The notes under the pieces were generated by a model. It did no database searches and had not been told where the DNA came from. It saw nothing but the letters and a program-made list of their open reading frames with translations. Positions 31,520 to 46,500 of a stretch of DNA of 64,000 nucleotides are shown here, one piece after another. A program made the position numbers and the translations under genes. Positions within the stretch are counted from its first letter, which is position 1, and every line of letters starts with the position of its first letter. This DNA is from Phlebotomus papatasi (Eukaryota > Arthropoda > Insecta > Diptera > Psychodidae), in assembly GCF_024763615.1 (NCBI RefSeq), contig NC_077223.1, forward strand, positions 23,126,001-23,190,000, read 5' to 3'.

Positions 31520-34500
31520 CTGAAATCCCAAATCAAGTAGAAAAAAAAACAAATATACCACAAATTAACCACTCGTTAAAAGTTCTTCTTCAAATTATTT
31601 ATCAAAAAAAAAGATCTTTACCGCATTGTCCGGGTGGAAGATGTAACTTGCAGGTGAATTATCGACAATGACAATCTTTTGCAAATCTCTCCCCAACTTG
31701 TTCAAGTCTTTTACATAATTACCACGATGGTAGACACATGATTCTCTAAAGAGTCTCGCACGAAAAACATTCCATCTAGGCATAAAAAACATGCATTAAA
31801 ATCTCTATTTTACCAAAAAAAAAAAATAAAATAAAATGCAACTAATGTGAGAACATTGGCGGAAGATGTCAGAAAGAGTAGGGGAAGTGCTTATAATTTT
31901 GGACAGTCTGCATATAAGCATCGATATCCTAAGTTTGAAGTGCCATATTTTCAATACTAATTGACTTTTCTTGTTACTCTCTTTTCAGAAAGGTTGTTTA
32001 GAAACTTGGCAAGCTATTTATCATCTCATTTTTACTAAAATTAGTTTTAATACGTTTAAAAATGAATTGATATGTAGAGGTGAATTTGACTCTTATTTTG
32101 GACAACTTGGTTATTAATTTTTACAACTTGTCTGTAAATTTGGACAGATAATCCGCCTCAACAGGATGCCCATTGTTCTTCATTTTATGAACCAATCTTA
32201 CCAAGTCCTCTTCCTGGTTATGTAAGGGAAACGTGGAATGTCACAAGACGCCCAGAAACTTTCCATATCATTCATTAAAGTGAGTTGACTTCGGTACTCC
32301 AAGTACGTGCGGATTCGCTCATTCCCTGCCCTTTCCGGGAGCCTTTCAAGGCATTTCTCACTGCATCTCTTTCGTAGAGATGATGCTCCTTCATTTCTCC
32401 AGGCATTTGTCCAACCTAGTCATCACAAAAGCTAAAACTTCACGAAATTTCGTGAGAAAAACACCTGTCCAAAATAAGAATCATCACCTCACTGGTGAAT
32501 GTCTTAAAAAATTTCCCATTTTTCACACGAAAAATATAATTCACAAGGCAAATCTCACTTCAGGTCAAATGTACAAATCATCAGTAACGTGAATCAACAC
32601 AATATTCAATGAATATTCAATAATATCACTCAAAAACAGCGAACAAACTTTGTTAGTACTTCACCAAAACTAAATAAGACTTAAGTAAACACGAAGTTCT
32701 GTCATATTTCTCGTAAGCAATTGCTCACACTGAATTTTCAACAAAGCAATTTCAACTCAAATCATATTCAAATTTTAACGTATTTAGTGTTAAAATATTC
32801 CAAAAAGAACAAATATTTAGATAGAATTCATTATTCATCAAATGTTGGAATAAAAATCCATCATTTTAATCAATTTATTTTTAGTGTCCAATGTTATCCT
32901 CAAAGTGTCCAAAATAAGAAACTGGACAAAATTAGAAGCATTTCCCCTATTCTTTACCTTTCAGAAATAAAATTTGCGTCTAATGCATTGTATTAGTGCA
33001 CAATATATTTAAATATACTGAGAGTTCTATGAGTAAAATCTGATTTCATTAATAAACTCTTTTAGCTCGAACTCAAAGGAAGACTAGTATATAATATTCC
33101 GTTTTCTTGAACTTGCTACCGGTATAGGGGTCATACCGTAATGGCCTCTACACATTGGAAGCAATTTTCGTCAAAAAATGCATTTTTGACAGAATTTTGA
33201 CGTTTGTGCCTATAGCATTGCAGGTAATTTCCTTCAAGAAAGCAATTTTTGATGAAAATTGCTGCCAATGTGTAGAGGCCTTAAGAGATATAAATTTTCG
33301 GTCAAAAACACATTCCCTAGAGACGTTTTTTTTTTCTTATTTTACTCCATCCCGTATTTCCTTTACAAATCCAGTTTTTTTGGTTTACTTTGAAAAGGGC
33401 TACAACGATTTCTTTTATTTTCGAATATGATTTGGAGCAGGCCCAGTCAAAATCCCGAAAGAGCCAAAATACCCACGATTGCATCTGCGATTGCTGGAGG
33501 AAAAGAAAAATTTTCCGTGTTTTGGAAAATTATTCTACAAATTATTCTCCAAGTAATTTCGTCCCTTTTACGAATTTAAATCATTCGAGATTTTTGCTTC
33601 TATCGGTTTTGGAGGTGACCCAGGTAAACTTTTAATTCATACACATACCTATGACCAGAAAATTCGAAATTTCGAATTTTCGAAAATTCGAAATTTCGAA
33701 GTCTACAAATTTCCAACTCAGCTGTATCGGTAATGAATCGATGAAGTACTCGTATATCATACTCGTATACAGGGGCGTAACAACGGGGAGGGGCAGGGGT
33801 ACATTGCCCCCCCCCCTAACCTGCCCCTGCCCCCCCCCCCCCCCGAGAAGACCAATCTCTGTTTCAAAATTTGCTAAAATTGCCCATTGTTCTTCTGCAA
33901 AATCAAAACTCGGTAAAATATTACCACATTTTTATGACAAATTAAGAAAAAATTACTAGTTATTTGTTATGTCCAACGCACAATAACTTTTGTTTGTAAA
34001 CATGTTTTCAAAATTTCTTATGAGAGTGAACGAGATGACTAGATCTAGGTTTCATTCACTCTCACTGGAATGTCAAAAACATGTTTACAAAACAAAAGTA
34101 ATTGTGCGTTGGGCATTATTCATATATTCATATTTAAAAATATACTATTTTTTTAAGTTTCAAAGCAATATATCAATAAAAATTGTAAGTTTATGAATTC
34201 GAGAGCGCCTTTGTAAAATACATCCAAAACAAAACTTTTTCAAATTTGCCTTCTAATTAAAGACTTCTTTTAAATGTAAAGGCCTCTACACATTATTGGG
34301 AGCAATTTTCGTCAAAAATCACATTTTTGACAGAATTTTTACATTTCTATCTACAGCACTGCAGGCACTTTCCTTCAAAAACGTATTTTTTTTTAAGGAA
34401 AGAAATGTTTAGGGTTCATAAGAAGCAATTTTCGTCGAAAGCTGTTCTCTTAACAGTTTTTTTGTAATACATTTCTTCCTGGAGGAAATACTGTCAATTT

Positions 34501-37500
34501 CTTAAAACGATTTTTGACGTAAACTACTGCCAGTGTAGATACCTTAAGAAATAGTTTCTTGGCTGATCGATTTTTTTTTCAAAACCATTCAAAGAAGTAT
34601 TTATTAAGCGGTAAAGTAAAACAGCGTATTGTTTTACTATTTCACGACAAAATTTTTGAATGAACATTGATTTTTTTAATTAATTAAAAAGTTACACAAA
34701 TGGTAAGTTTTATTCAATATTTTAGTTCATATCTAGTAAAAATTTTGATAATATTTAATTTTTTCGGAGCAACTCGATCTGTCAAATATTTTTCTTCATC
34801 ATCGCAACAATTAAATATCACAATTTCTGCATCTATGTATTTACTCTTAAGAAAAATTTGATATGTAAATCAAAACTCTATACAAGATTCATCAATAGAT
34901 TTCAACTTTGAGTAGTACAAGAAAAAATCAAGAAAAACACATTTTTGCAATTTGAAACCAGGATCAACTCTTAAACATTTATGAAGCCTCTTGGTTTCGT
35001 TATTTTTATTAAAAACGATTTTTGAAAATTTATTTCTGATAAAAAATATTGTATTTTCGAAAATACAGAGACGAAAGCCAAGAACTACCGAGTAAATTTC
35101 CATACACTTGAGCAAACATCAAAAATTTTGAACCACGTGATTTCAAGATTTTTTTCTAGTTTTTCTTAGTTTAAGGACAGAATCACATTGACAGTAAAAT
35201 GCTCAACGTATTTCGTTAATTTACGCATTTTCATTGCAATTCTTACGCAAATTCTCGATTACCGTATTACCTTATATCATACTCGGTGGCACTAGGTGAA
35301 AATAATAAGAAAATTGAAGGGATTGAAGGAATAAAACGAAAATTCGATAAACGGTGAGCAAAAAAACTGTACGAATTATTTCTCTTAGTTTTTTTTTGCT
35401 TACCGTTTATCGAATTTTCGTTTTATTTCTTCAATTTTCTTATAGTGCCACCGACTCTGAGATAAGGTAATACGGTAATCGAGAATTTGCGTAAGAATTG
35501 CAATGAGAATGCATAAATTAACGAAATACGGTAAGCATTTTACTGTCAATGTGATTCTGACCTTAATAAAATTACGAAAATAAGGAGTTTCGAATTATGC
35601 AATATGATAAAATGATCGTAGTATTTCATCACCAAGTATTCCGTCCGTAAGATTTTCGGAATTTTGCGAAAAATCTTCCGTCGGATCTTACCGCAAGATT
35701 GAAAAGAGTCTTAATCAAAAAATCTATTGATAAAAAATCGTCACAGCCCTTTTCTAAGACTCGAAAATAATATTCCTAATCGTTCGAGGTTTGGTATCTT
35801 TTCCTTAAACTTCAAATAGGCAAAACACAGAAAATTACTTTATTCGTTAAATGATAAAATATAGTTACCACTTACCACGAACATTTTCTTTAAGTTTTTA
35901 CCCCACGGCAAAGGTTAGGCTCATCATGACCTCATATACAAGATAACTTTTCGTCTACTAAATTAAGGATGTTAAAATTACTTTCAATTGAAAAAAAAAA
36001 CTATTACATCTTTCGTGGTAAATCAATTGAGATCAAAACAAAAAATTAATTCACTTGGATTGTCAATGGAAAGTGAAAAATTTATTAATATTGGGTAACT
36101 TTTTTTTGAATTCCCTAAAAATGAAAAGTACACAGCGTCACTATAAACATGGTTCATTATCAGTCATTCTTTTTATAACCCTTTTATGCAAATAATATGC
36201 AGCAAAAAAGTAACAGTAGTAATAAATTCTCTAAATAATATCCACTCTAAAGATATTTTTAGTCCATCATTGAACGCTACTTTGGACAATTTGCCATGAC
36301 GTGGTGGCTATAAAGGGCAGTTTCAAGGTTAATTTATTCTCACATCAATTCATTTTATTTTAGAGAATAAAAGAGAACTTTTATATCTTAGTTACTTACT
36401 TGTCCAGCAAATCAGCCACGGGATCGGCATATTTCGCCAGCGAAGCCGTAAAAAGGACACATTCATAGAGTTCTCCCATTTTCTTGAGAAACTCATCGAC
36501 ATGTGGCCTTTTGAGTACGTACACTTGATGAACTGTCCCATCAATTTCCACTGGAACAATGAAATCTGCATTTGGGATAGGCTGCAATAGAAAAAAAACA
36601 GTTGTTTATTATCTTATTAAAAATCTTTTGCAAATTATTGCTATAATTTATTCTTGAATTACTACTCAAAATCATTTTTATCCTTCCTTAATTTTGGCAT
36701 ACGATTTTATAATCGTATTTAACGATTTAAAAGGTAATAGATTTTACAAGCATTAAGATATTCCTAAAATCGTAATACGCTATAAATCTTAAATTACGAA
36801 TTAATCCATTTTACAGACTATAAAAGAGAATTCTTGTTTTTTAATACTTTTATTATGATCATTTTATTTAATTCATTAAAGGAATATTGGGTAAAATACG
36901 TACACAGAAAAAATATTTTGTACAAATGTTTGTAAATGTTTGCGAATTCTTGTTGGAGACTTACGAAATGCTCGTAAATCGTATAATACACCAAAAATGT
37001 TCGTAAAATTTTGTTATTTGTTCGTAAATTGTTGTTTGCCTGACGAACACTTTACAAACATTTACGAATAAATGACAAAATTTTACGAACATATTTTGTG
37101 AGTTTACTAACATTTACGAACAAATGTTTGTAAAAGTACAAAAAATGATCGACAAATGATCATGTTACGAACATTTGTGAAAAAGTAGTAACTTTTACGA
37201 ACTTGTTTGTGGGTTATACGATTTACGAGCATTTCGGAGTACCCCAGAGGAATTCACAAACATTTACGAACATTTTTACTAAATATTTTTTTTCTGTGTA
37301 GTGTGCGAAGCCAGAGTGTATGCGAGGCCTGAAAGATTTCCCTATATGGGAATGTAGGCAGGTTTCGCACGTGTGAACTTTCGAACGATGCGAATTTTCT
37401 CTTTATTTCCAAAGAGTTGGTTCCGCATTTCTTAGCCATAATTTAAGTATTTATGAACCTTATCTTCATTGTAAAAATAGGCAGCCAAGCTCTTCTTTCC

Positions 37501-40500
37501 TGTGCTAGGATCACATATAGAAAATTGGCCCAAAATGGGTAATTTTGATGGCGCACATTTCCTTTGATTTCTCAATGTTAAACTCATTTCTAAAAAAAAT
37601 CACTTACACAGTGGATGAAGAGTATACTTGCGATGATATTTACGTAACAATTTTTTGTATCGGAGGGAAATTATTTTCACAGTGGCGGAAAATTCGCAAG
37701 TACTACACTGTGTGTGGTTTCAAACACTGAATGTGTGAGCGTTCGCACATCCATCAGACAACTCCAGCTTTTGAAAATCATAACCTCACTAAAGCCTCAT
37801 AAGCCACAGTGAGACATTTGTGGTCATTTCCTCTTCGACAGGCGTATAGTCTCCTTTCCATCTCCATGAGACGATGGTTATTGACAGTGTGAACCGTGTG
37901 AACATGTTCATAGTCGATTTTTCGATATTCATTTGGAAGAAAAAAGTGCTCCAGAAAATGTGAAAAAAGGCGTTTTAAAGATCTTCTTTTAGTGCAGTGA
38001 TAGTTTCCGCGGGTTCACGGGGGTACAGTATAACAATCGGAAAATAATTTTTAATTGTAGATAAAATTTATTTCGAGAAAAAAAGCAATGACGAACCCAA
38101 ACCCCCATTGTGTGAACGCTGCTCCCGGGGGCAAGAATCGCACAAATCGTCATATTTTTTTCATTTTCCTGTCCAGGAAAAACCAACAATTCTGTGATAG
38201 TGAACTAGGCATGCATAGAAACCTAAAAGATCAGAGAACTTTTTGGTGTAGTGCAATTCACTGCCTATTTTACAGTTTAGTAGTCAGAAAAAAGTCCTGA
38301 ATATGAAGCACGAAAAAATGTGCGAAGGCTGCCTACATTCCCCTACTTATTTTTCTGCGTTATCCAGAAAAATCTAATCTAACATACTACTATAAATTTC
38401 CAGAAGATTTTGAATAATTTTGTTTCACTTACGTTACCTCCTAAAACTAAGATTGCAAAGAATCTGAGTCAATTATAACTTAAATATGATTTTTTAACAT
38501 TGTTCCAGAATTAGTTGTACAAAACAAATTAACGATTTTTAATTGAAGTGCAACCTCAATCCCAAGTTTGCGCAACATTTTAGAAGATTAAAAGTTAATT
38601 TCATAAGCACTACTAGTGTCGCTTCAGGCGCAAAAACACCTTGATAATTTTGTACTACAATAAATTAAACAAAAATAGCAATTGAGTGCCTGCACAATCC
38701 TCTTTTGGTCACACAAATGCTTTTCTCTTTCTCCACATTTTGGACTTCCGGTGTATGTGATATGTGTGACTCGAAAATACGATTGCAGTGGATTTCACTT
38801 ACTTATAGACTCTGTATAATCCCCATATCGATTTTTAAATTATCCATTGAATTTTGCGCTTCTGCAAGATACTCTTTTCCTCGAAGAAGGCTTCTTGTAA
38901 TCGCATTTAATTAAACGATTGACGCACGATTTGCCCTCCAAATAGACAATTTCTCTCTCTCCCATTCAATTGCCCATTTCCCTTCTAAATCATCATAATG
39001 ATTGTCTACTAGGCCATTCTCACAGAAAAAGGCAGACAGAGAGAGAGAAAAAAGCGTAAGACACGCCAAGAAAGTTCACTGGACTGAATCATCTCAGCCA
39101 AAGCAGTTACGCAGAAATTGTAAACAAACTGGGAGGAAAAATCATCAGCCATCGCGCGATGATCTCATATTCGCGGGCAACTGTTGCCTCTTCATTTTCC
39201 ACACAATAACAATTGAAATCAGTTTTTTGCGCTGATAAGGTGGTAAGTGATATTAGTTCTTTTTTTTCGTGAGTGCGTCACAACTCGAATATTCGTCACA
39301 ATGGATGTGGATTTATAAACCATTTGAGATTATTATTAACAATCAGTGAAGAGATTGGTAGGATGGAAATTTGGAAGACTTTGAGAGTGTAAAATAGAGA
39401 AAAAAAAAATCTCTAAATTGTGCAGAGTGGAATTTGATCAAAGACAAAAGTCTTTTTAATGTGCTACAATAATAAACAGCTCGATCTTTTGAAGTTTTAA
39501 TTGTTACAGAATTTAATGTTACAGCTTCATACTTTAAATAGTGGAACAAAATATTTTTCAAACAAATAATGCTAAATATACGCAAAATTTCGTGTATATC
39601 ATATTTCATAATTGTTTTACATTTATCAGCATTTCAAAAATTTAGAGTGTTATTACAAAACTACTAAAAAATTTATCATATTCGAAATATTTGAATATGG
39701 GAATTGCGAGAATCGAATCAAAAAACCAAAGTCAAAAATATTTTTTCGACTTTACCACCACTAGGGGAAAGTACTCTCCCTTCGAACGTTCATGCCTTCG
39801 AATAATGTGAATTTTCTTTTAGTTTCCCTAAGATACTTACATATTTCCATTAAATAATAATTGGCTTATCATCAATTGTTGATAATACCATGATAATTTA
39901 GTGTAAATTTCTTACAAAAAACAAAAGAAATTCACATTATTCGAAGGCATGAACGTTCGAAGAGAGAGCACTTTCCCCTACTGGCGGTAGCATCGTGAGG
40001 TTCTAAACTAATTAAAAGTTGTATTTTTAAGATCTTCTATTGTCGATAAATAAATCAATCAATAATAAAAATTAAAAAAATAACCAAGTATGTAATAATT
40101 TTGAAGTTATTTGTGTATTTAATTTTTCTTATTGCTCTGCCAAAAAAAATGTTTTGATTCTTAAGATATTACCAGCCCGATACGTAGCACAAATTTTTGT
40201 TTTTCCGGTATTGCAGCTCCATTTCAAATAAATAAATTCCCAATGCAATTTTCATTTTATTTTTTGTTTTACGATTGCCCAAAGAGAGTCCTTTCCAAAA
40301 ATTATTTTATTAAAAACAATAACCCGTAGTTACATGTCACATAGTACGGGGAAAGAGTGCGCTTTTCTGTATTAGAAAAAAAAACCAAGACTCTTTTTGA
40401 TAAAACTTTACTTTTGGAAAATAACGTGAAAAGTAGATTTCTTGTCAAAATATGTTGTGAAAAAGAAGTCAATTTAAAACTCCTTTCTTTTACGAGAGCT

Positions 40501-43500
40501 TTAAATTAAGGTAAACTTAATTGCCACTAATTATTCCATTCCTTGCAAATATTTACCTCAGAATTTTTGAGAATTTTCACAAAAACACATCGTCCGGAAA
40601 ACACATTTGCCTTCCATGGAAAATGATCTTTAACGAAATAATATGCTTACTAAAAAGATTTCAGGTTTTCTAGGAACTCGCTAGAAAAATATCCATTGCC
40701 CTACATTTTCGATTACTATTAATTTTCTTGGAATATTTGTGCTTAAGCCAATCTTCCGGGAAAAATTTTAAATTTTCAGATAATAATAAGCTGGGGTAAA
40801 ATTAGAAATGTTATTGGTTTTATATTCAAATTATACTTCACAGAGTGTTTTATAAGGTATTTTTCGTTAAAATAAAATCTTTGTTATAATGATAACAATG
40901 TAACATAAATCATTATGGAAATGCGAAAAGAAAGGACTTACCTTAAAACTGCTATGCACTAGGGTCTCATCTAAATCTATAACCATGCACTTCTTGTGCA
41001 TATCCGAATGCCGAACCGGTGGCAACAAATACTTCTGGGGTCCCTGAAGTGGAGGTGGCGTAATTGATCCATCCACCGGTGTCCCATTTTGGTTGCTTTT
41101 CGTCCGTGCTCGTCGCCAACAACAGAATATCGCCTGGAAGAATCCTCGCTTCGGTGGCTTTAGTCTGTCATCGACATTTTCCACTGTAAAGATAAATTTA
41201 TTGTGTACCTGTTAGAAAATTGCCAATAGAAATGGACAATTTGTCACCCAACATGACGGAAGAATCTTCTCTCTATATTGTACCCATCTCATCTTCCACT
41301 TAACCCAAATTACATGTCATTAAATTCTGTGAAATTTATCGGGATGAAAAGGGTAAAAGAGACAAAAATTTGTCTATGAATCTCGATTTTGTGTGACTCT
41401 CTTACTCCGGATTGTGCCATCATCTTTCTCTTGTAACAATTTTCTAAAAGAACAACCCGGCTTTTATCGAGGGCTATTTTTACCCATCAATCGCCTTGTC
41501 GCCATCATTCACCTTCTCTCTCTCTTGTACACCCTTTTTTTTCCTCCTCATTTGCTGCCCATTTCTCCCCATATACATATTGCCTTCCGTCAGGAGATGA
41601 AGAGGGACACATACTATAGCATACACCGCATCCAAAATTAGCCATTCAATTGAATGTTACAGCGATTTAAGCACACACTGACATTGATAGTGAATTGAAT
41701 TCCTCAGGGGAGCAGCTTGTACTTCTCTCTTTTTTTTCTGCACAAACTTCTACACAACACCACTTGATTGTGGGAAAGTTATCTCATAGTTTGTTCAATA
41801 CATCAACTTCCAAGAGAGAAGTTCATTGAGAAGTTCTCGCAAGATATGCAAAGCCAAAAAAGTCAGTGTAAGCGTGATAAGTCTAAATCAACCAAATCAA
41901 CTTATTGTAGATAAGATTGCTAATGTGAGCTAACTCGAAGCGTTGAAAATTCAATTTAGGAAAATTTTGAAAATCTAATTTTTTTTTAAAGACATCTGCA
42001 ATTCTAAAACCTTTTAAATTAATCCTTAACCTGTAATACGGGCTTCAGACCTAAGGATTAGCCATATGGCTTAACTGATGTAATTTCTTATCTGTCAAGA
42101 TATTTTAGAAAATTTAACTTAGGATTGGATTATTAAGGACAAATGACCCAATAGATTCTGAAAAACAAATAAAGTGGGTTACCATTTAGGATTCTCAGAC
42201 CTTCGGGAACTGGGCTAAACCTCTAGTCTGAAGACCGCTTAAGGGACTATCACAGCTTAGCGCAAACTATTCGATTTTGGATAATTTACTTCTGATCTAT
42301 TTATATGCGTATTTTTGCCGGAAAAGGACTTTTAATTACTTTAAGTTTTTCAATAACATGAGTAATATTCCGTGATGGAAGTAGGAATGCATTTTATTGC
42401 TTTTTAATTGCTTCATACACAGAAAAAAAATTTTGCAAAATTGTTCGTAAATGTTTGTGAATTTCTTTGGGGGAGTTATGAAATGCTCGTGAATCTTATA
42501 ACCCACAAACAAGTTCGTAAAGTTTTGTACTTTTTTCACAAAAAAAAAGTTCGTAAATGTTACAACTTTTTCACAAACATTGTTCGTAAAATGATCATTT
42601 GACGAACATTCTTTGTACTTTTACAAACATTTGTTCGTAAATGTTCGTAAACACACAAAAAAAATATTCGTAAAATTTTGTCATTTTTTCGTGAATTTTT
42701 TGCCAAACAAAAATTTATGAACAAATGACAAAATTTTACGAACATTTTTTTGTGTGTTTACGAACATTTACGAACAAATGTTTGTAAAAGTTCAAAAAAT
42801 GTTCGTCGAATGATCATTTTACGACCAATGTTTGTCAAAAGTACAAAATTTTGCGAACTTGTTTGTGGGTTATATTATTCACGAGCATTTCGTAAGTCCT
42901 CCATAGGATTTCACAAACATTTATGAACAATCTTATAAAATATTTTTTCTGTGTAGAAAATTACGCAAAGTTTGAAAATCAGGATACGTATGGAAAGTTT
43001 TACATTGCATCGATTTTGATAATTTTTCCTTTCTTTCTTTTTTGGATTTAAATTCTGGATGATACACTCTTTTCTTAGATAGTTACACTAGTGTTTTTAT
43101 TGTTATAATTTAAAGAATTTTGACTTAATGATCGTTAAGACGATGTCAGATAGTATCAACCCACTTATTTATTATTGGATTTATTTTCTTTTTTCTGCAC
43201 AACAATCTTCCTTTAATTTGTAGGGAAGAATTTTTAAAATATATATAGACATTTTATCTCCAGTATTTCTAGAACATTATCTAATGGGTTAATTGTCCAA
43301 ATAGGTTGAGGACTTCGCTCTGAACAATCTTTTAAAGATTTGACCTTCAAAATCTGCTAGAAGAAACGATTCAAGGCTATTGCCGCATATGACCTAAATG
43401 TTCGCTTAAATCGTCTTTAAAGTGAAACAATCACATAAAACGTTTTTCAATATTAAAAAAAGTGTTTTTGAGGAAGAAAAAAATAATGAAATGATTATGT

Positions 43501-46500
43501 GAATGTTGATTTATGGGAAAATGATATAACCGTATAGCATTTAGCTCTGGTAGCGGTTAGACGAACTGGAACCTATTTCGGAACGTTGGGTTCTAAGTGT
43601 TTTTTTACATTTGAAACACTCGAGAGAGTCGAATAAAATCAAATATTAATATTAAAAGCTTAAGCCGCAAATAGACTCAGGCTGAACCTAAAAAAGGTTT
43701 AGCTCGTAAAATTTTATATAAGAAAATCAGGTAAAAGAAATTCGTACAAAGGACCTCTAATCGATGATCCTTAGCACTCAGTGTGTGGCAGTTTCGACTC
43801 ATCTTTAACTGATATATTTTTTTCAGACTAATAGATAATCGATCGCTATAAAGACCTTCAGAAATAAGGTTTAAGCACGTAGTTTGATCTTCCTAATTTC
43901 TTATCTTAGGAAAGATCTGTTGTAAAATTTTGATTTAAGATTGGATATTACGGCAAATGAACCATTCGATATTGAAAAAAACATTAAATTTTATTCTTAT
44001 TTAAAATTTTCAGAATATTGGAAACTGAACTAGACCTGTGTGAAAACTGTAACACTATAAAATTTGATTTTTATCGTGTTACCCTCGGTAAGAAAATAAT
44101 TGAAATTAATTTTCAAAAATAAAAATCTTCACCGTTCTTTATAATTTTTGACTTATTATTTAATTTTATAATACTACCTCCGTATGAAAAAGAGTTGCAC
44201 GTTTGGGGTTTAAGGAATAGTGTCAGGAAACATTTTTGTTATTAGTAAATATGTATGATTACCCTCTATTTCAGTGCTAATAGTGAGATGCAGCCGCAAT
44301 GGTAATTTAAGGAAAACATGTGTTAAAGTTGGCCTTTTGCATTTTTTTTTTCATTAAGCTCTTTATGCACTACAATTCATTCCAAATTCAGCAAATTCCC
44401 TACGCTTGTATAGGAAAAACTCTTCAATATGGACATAAATTTCTCTATTGTGTAGACGCCATAAAACACATCCAAAAGTAAAACACTGAGAAAAAAAGGG
44501 TGCGATTAACATTTTTTCCTCAGAAATTTAAGACTTTTTAGGTGTAAATATATATCAACATTTTTTTAATGTTAATTTTACACCTTTTTAAGGGTAAAAT
44601 TAACATGAAGAAGGGTACCTTTAACCCCTAATACACCTAAAAAAAAGTAATACTTACACCGATTTTCGATCAATAATGCAGGGTAAAATTAATATTTCCG
44701 GAATGTTATTTTAACTTTTTCAGATTTCTCTCAGTGAAGATATATGTTAAATGTTAAACCATTCTGAATATATATTAAAAGCATTTGTTTTCATAAGAGA
44801 AAGGGAGAGGTCTGTGTAAAATGAATATCATGTAAGTGATCTCAGATTTAACTTATTAGGGAGTCCTCCGAACATTACTATCCGAAATTCACCATTTAAC
44901 ACCTAAATCAGATTGGAAATAAAACGCAAAAAATACGAAATTTTTAAGACATTTTTTCCTCAACTTATCATCGCGACTAAACCACAATATTATCCTTGAA
45001 CATTGACAAGAGTTCGTAGAAGAGTTACTTTTTGTAGTATACAAAACATATTACCTTAATTGTCCCTAAAGCTATTTTTTCCCACATGAGACTTTTTTTT
45101 TGGAACAAAAATTTTGCCCAATTTTGCGACTATTTTTGATACGAAGGGAGTATTATTTTTTAATTACAATTTTACAATATGTAAAAAGCTTAATAAATAG
45201 AAATTCATTTAATCATTGTGTTAAAATGGACAACTTTTTGATAGAATGATGAAGCCTTTACGCGGTAAAAGGATTTAGCGTTCAATGTGATTTTACTTTA
45301 ATAATTTATATAAATATATTGTTAAAATTTGAAATTAAATCCTTTAATTAAACAATAATACAATTTTTACACGCATAATTACAATAAACTGAGCCATTTT
45401 GGTCTCTGTGAAAAGGCACTTTACAAAATGTATAATAGCTTTAATTAAAAACATCTGTTTCCAGTTTACTTATTAGCTATAAGGAAATTTTCTGGCTTGA
45501 ACTAAATAGACTTAATAAATAAAGTACAAACTGAAAGTATAATGTTTGCAGAATATTTGAATAACTTTAAATTGAGATAGGAAAAAAAAAGAAGGCCCCC
45601 AGACAACAACAGAGAGATAACATAGAAAGCCAGCACTCTTGTCTATATACCAATATTCAGATATAGAACTTTCCAACAGACTCTCACTTTTTATTTTTAG
45701 TTCACGCCCACCTTCCTTAGCTAACAGAAAAGTAACTCGAAAAAAAAGTGGCTGAGGATGCTGGTAAAAGGCACTTCCTCTGTAAATTGATACATTAAAT
45801 TCAAGAAATTTCGTGTCATGATGGCACGGTGGAAGACAATAAAAATCCAATTACCCAACAACCAAAGCCATGCATTAGCGTTTGAAATGTGACCTAAATG
45901 TTGTTGGAGGGTTAAATTAGAGAAAGAGGTGCAGAAAATTATTGATTAATATCGATTTGGGGAAAATGTCCCAAAAATAATATTGAGGAAATTTCATCAA
46001 AATTGACCAGGATGGTAACGGATATATATCCTAGCTACACCCCGGAAAATCCATCCCAACACCCACTCGACATTGAGAGATACCACTGGGGTGTATGGAA
46101 AATTATTCAACAGTGTGGAAAATGGTCCAATAGACACTTTAACCTGCTAATCTCGGTCTCTCCTTGCAAACATGATTCACTTGAGGGATGTATATCTTTG
46201 TGACTCACTAACATTGATCACCCCCTGCCATGAAAATCCCTCTTTTAACTTATTCAACAGCACATTTTCTCTGACTCACCCCAAATCATTCAGTATTTCT
46301 TTCACCCCTCTCAAAATAACTCCATTAACATAAAATGTCACCGTTTGGCTAAAAGTTTTGCTTTATTTAGAAATGTATTTCCTAAAATAAATCAATTTAC
46401 ATTGGACAAAATAAGCTGAATTAGGAAAAGCTCTTATCTTCTCTGGTAAAAGCTCTTTTAGATCACATTCATAATCAATTACTAGCAGCATCGAATACAG

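Noticed and set aside
40867..41184. Start of the phosphatase at the GTG opening this frame, with 24 residues running past HSSFK
   Set aside because: The GTG spans a splice junction (acceptor TTTACAG at 41184) and the frame after HSSFK is intron following a GTAAGT donor; exon 1 at 61405-61333 matches in phase and homology.
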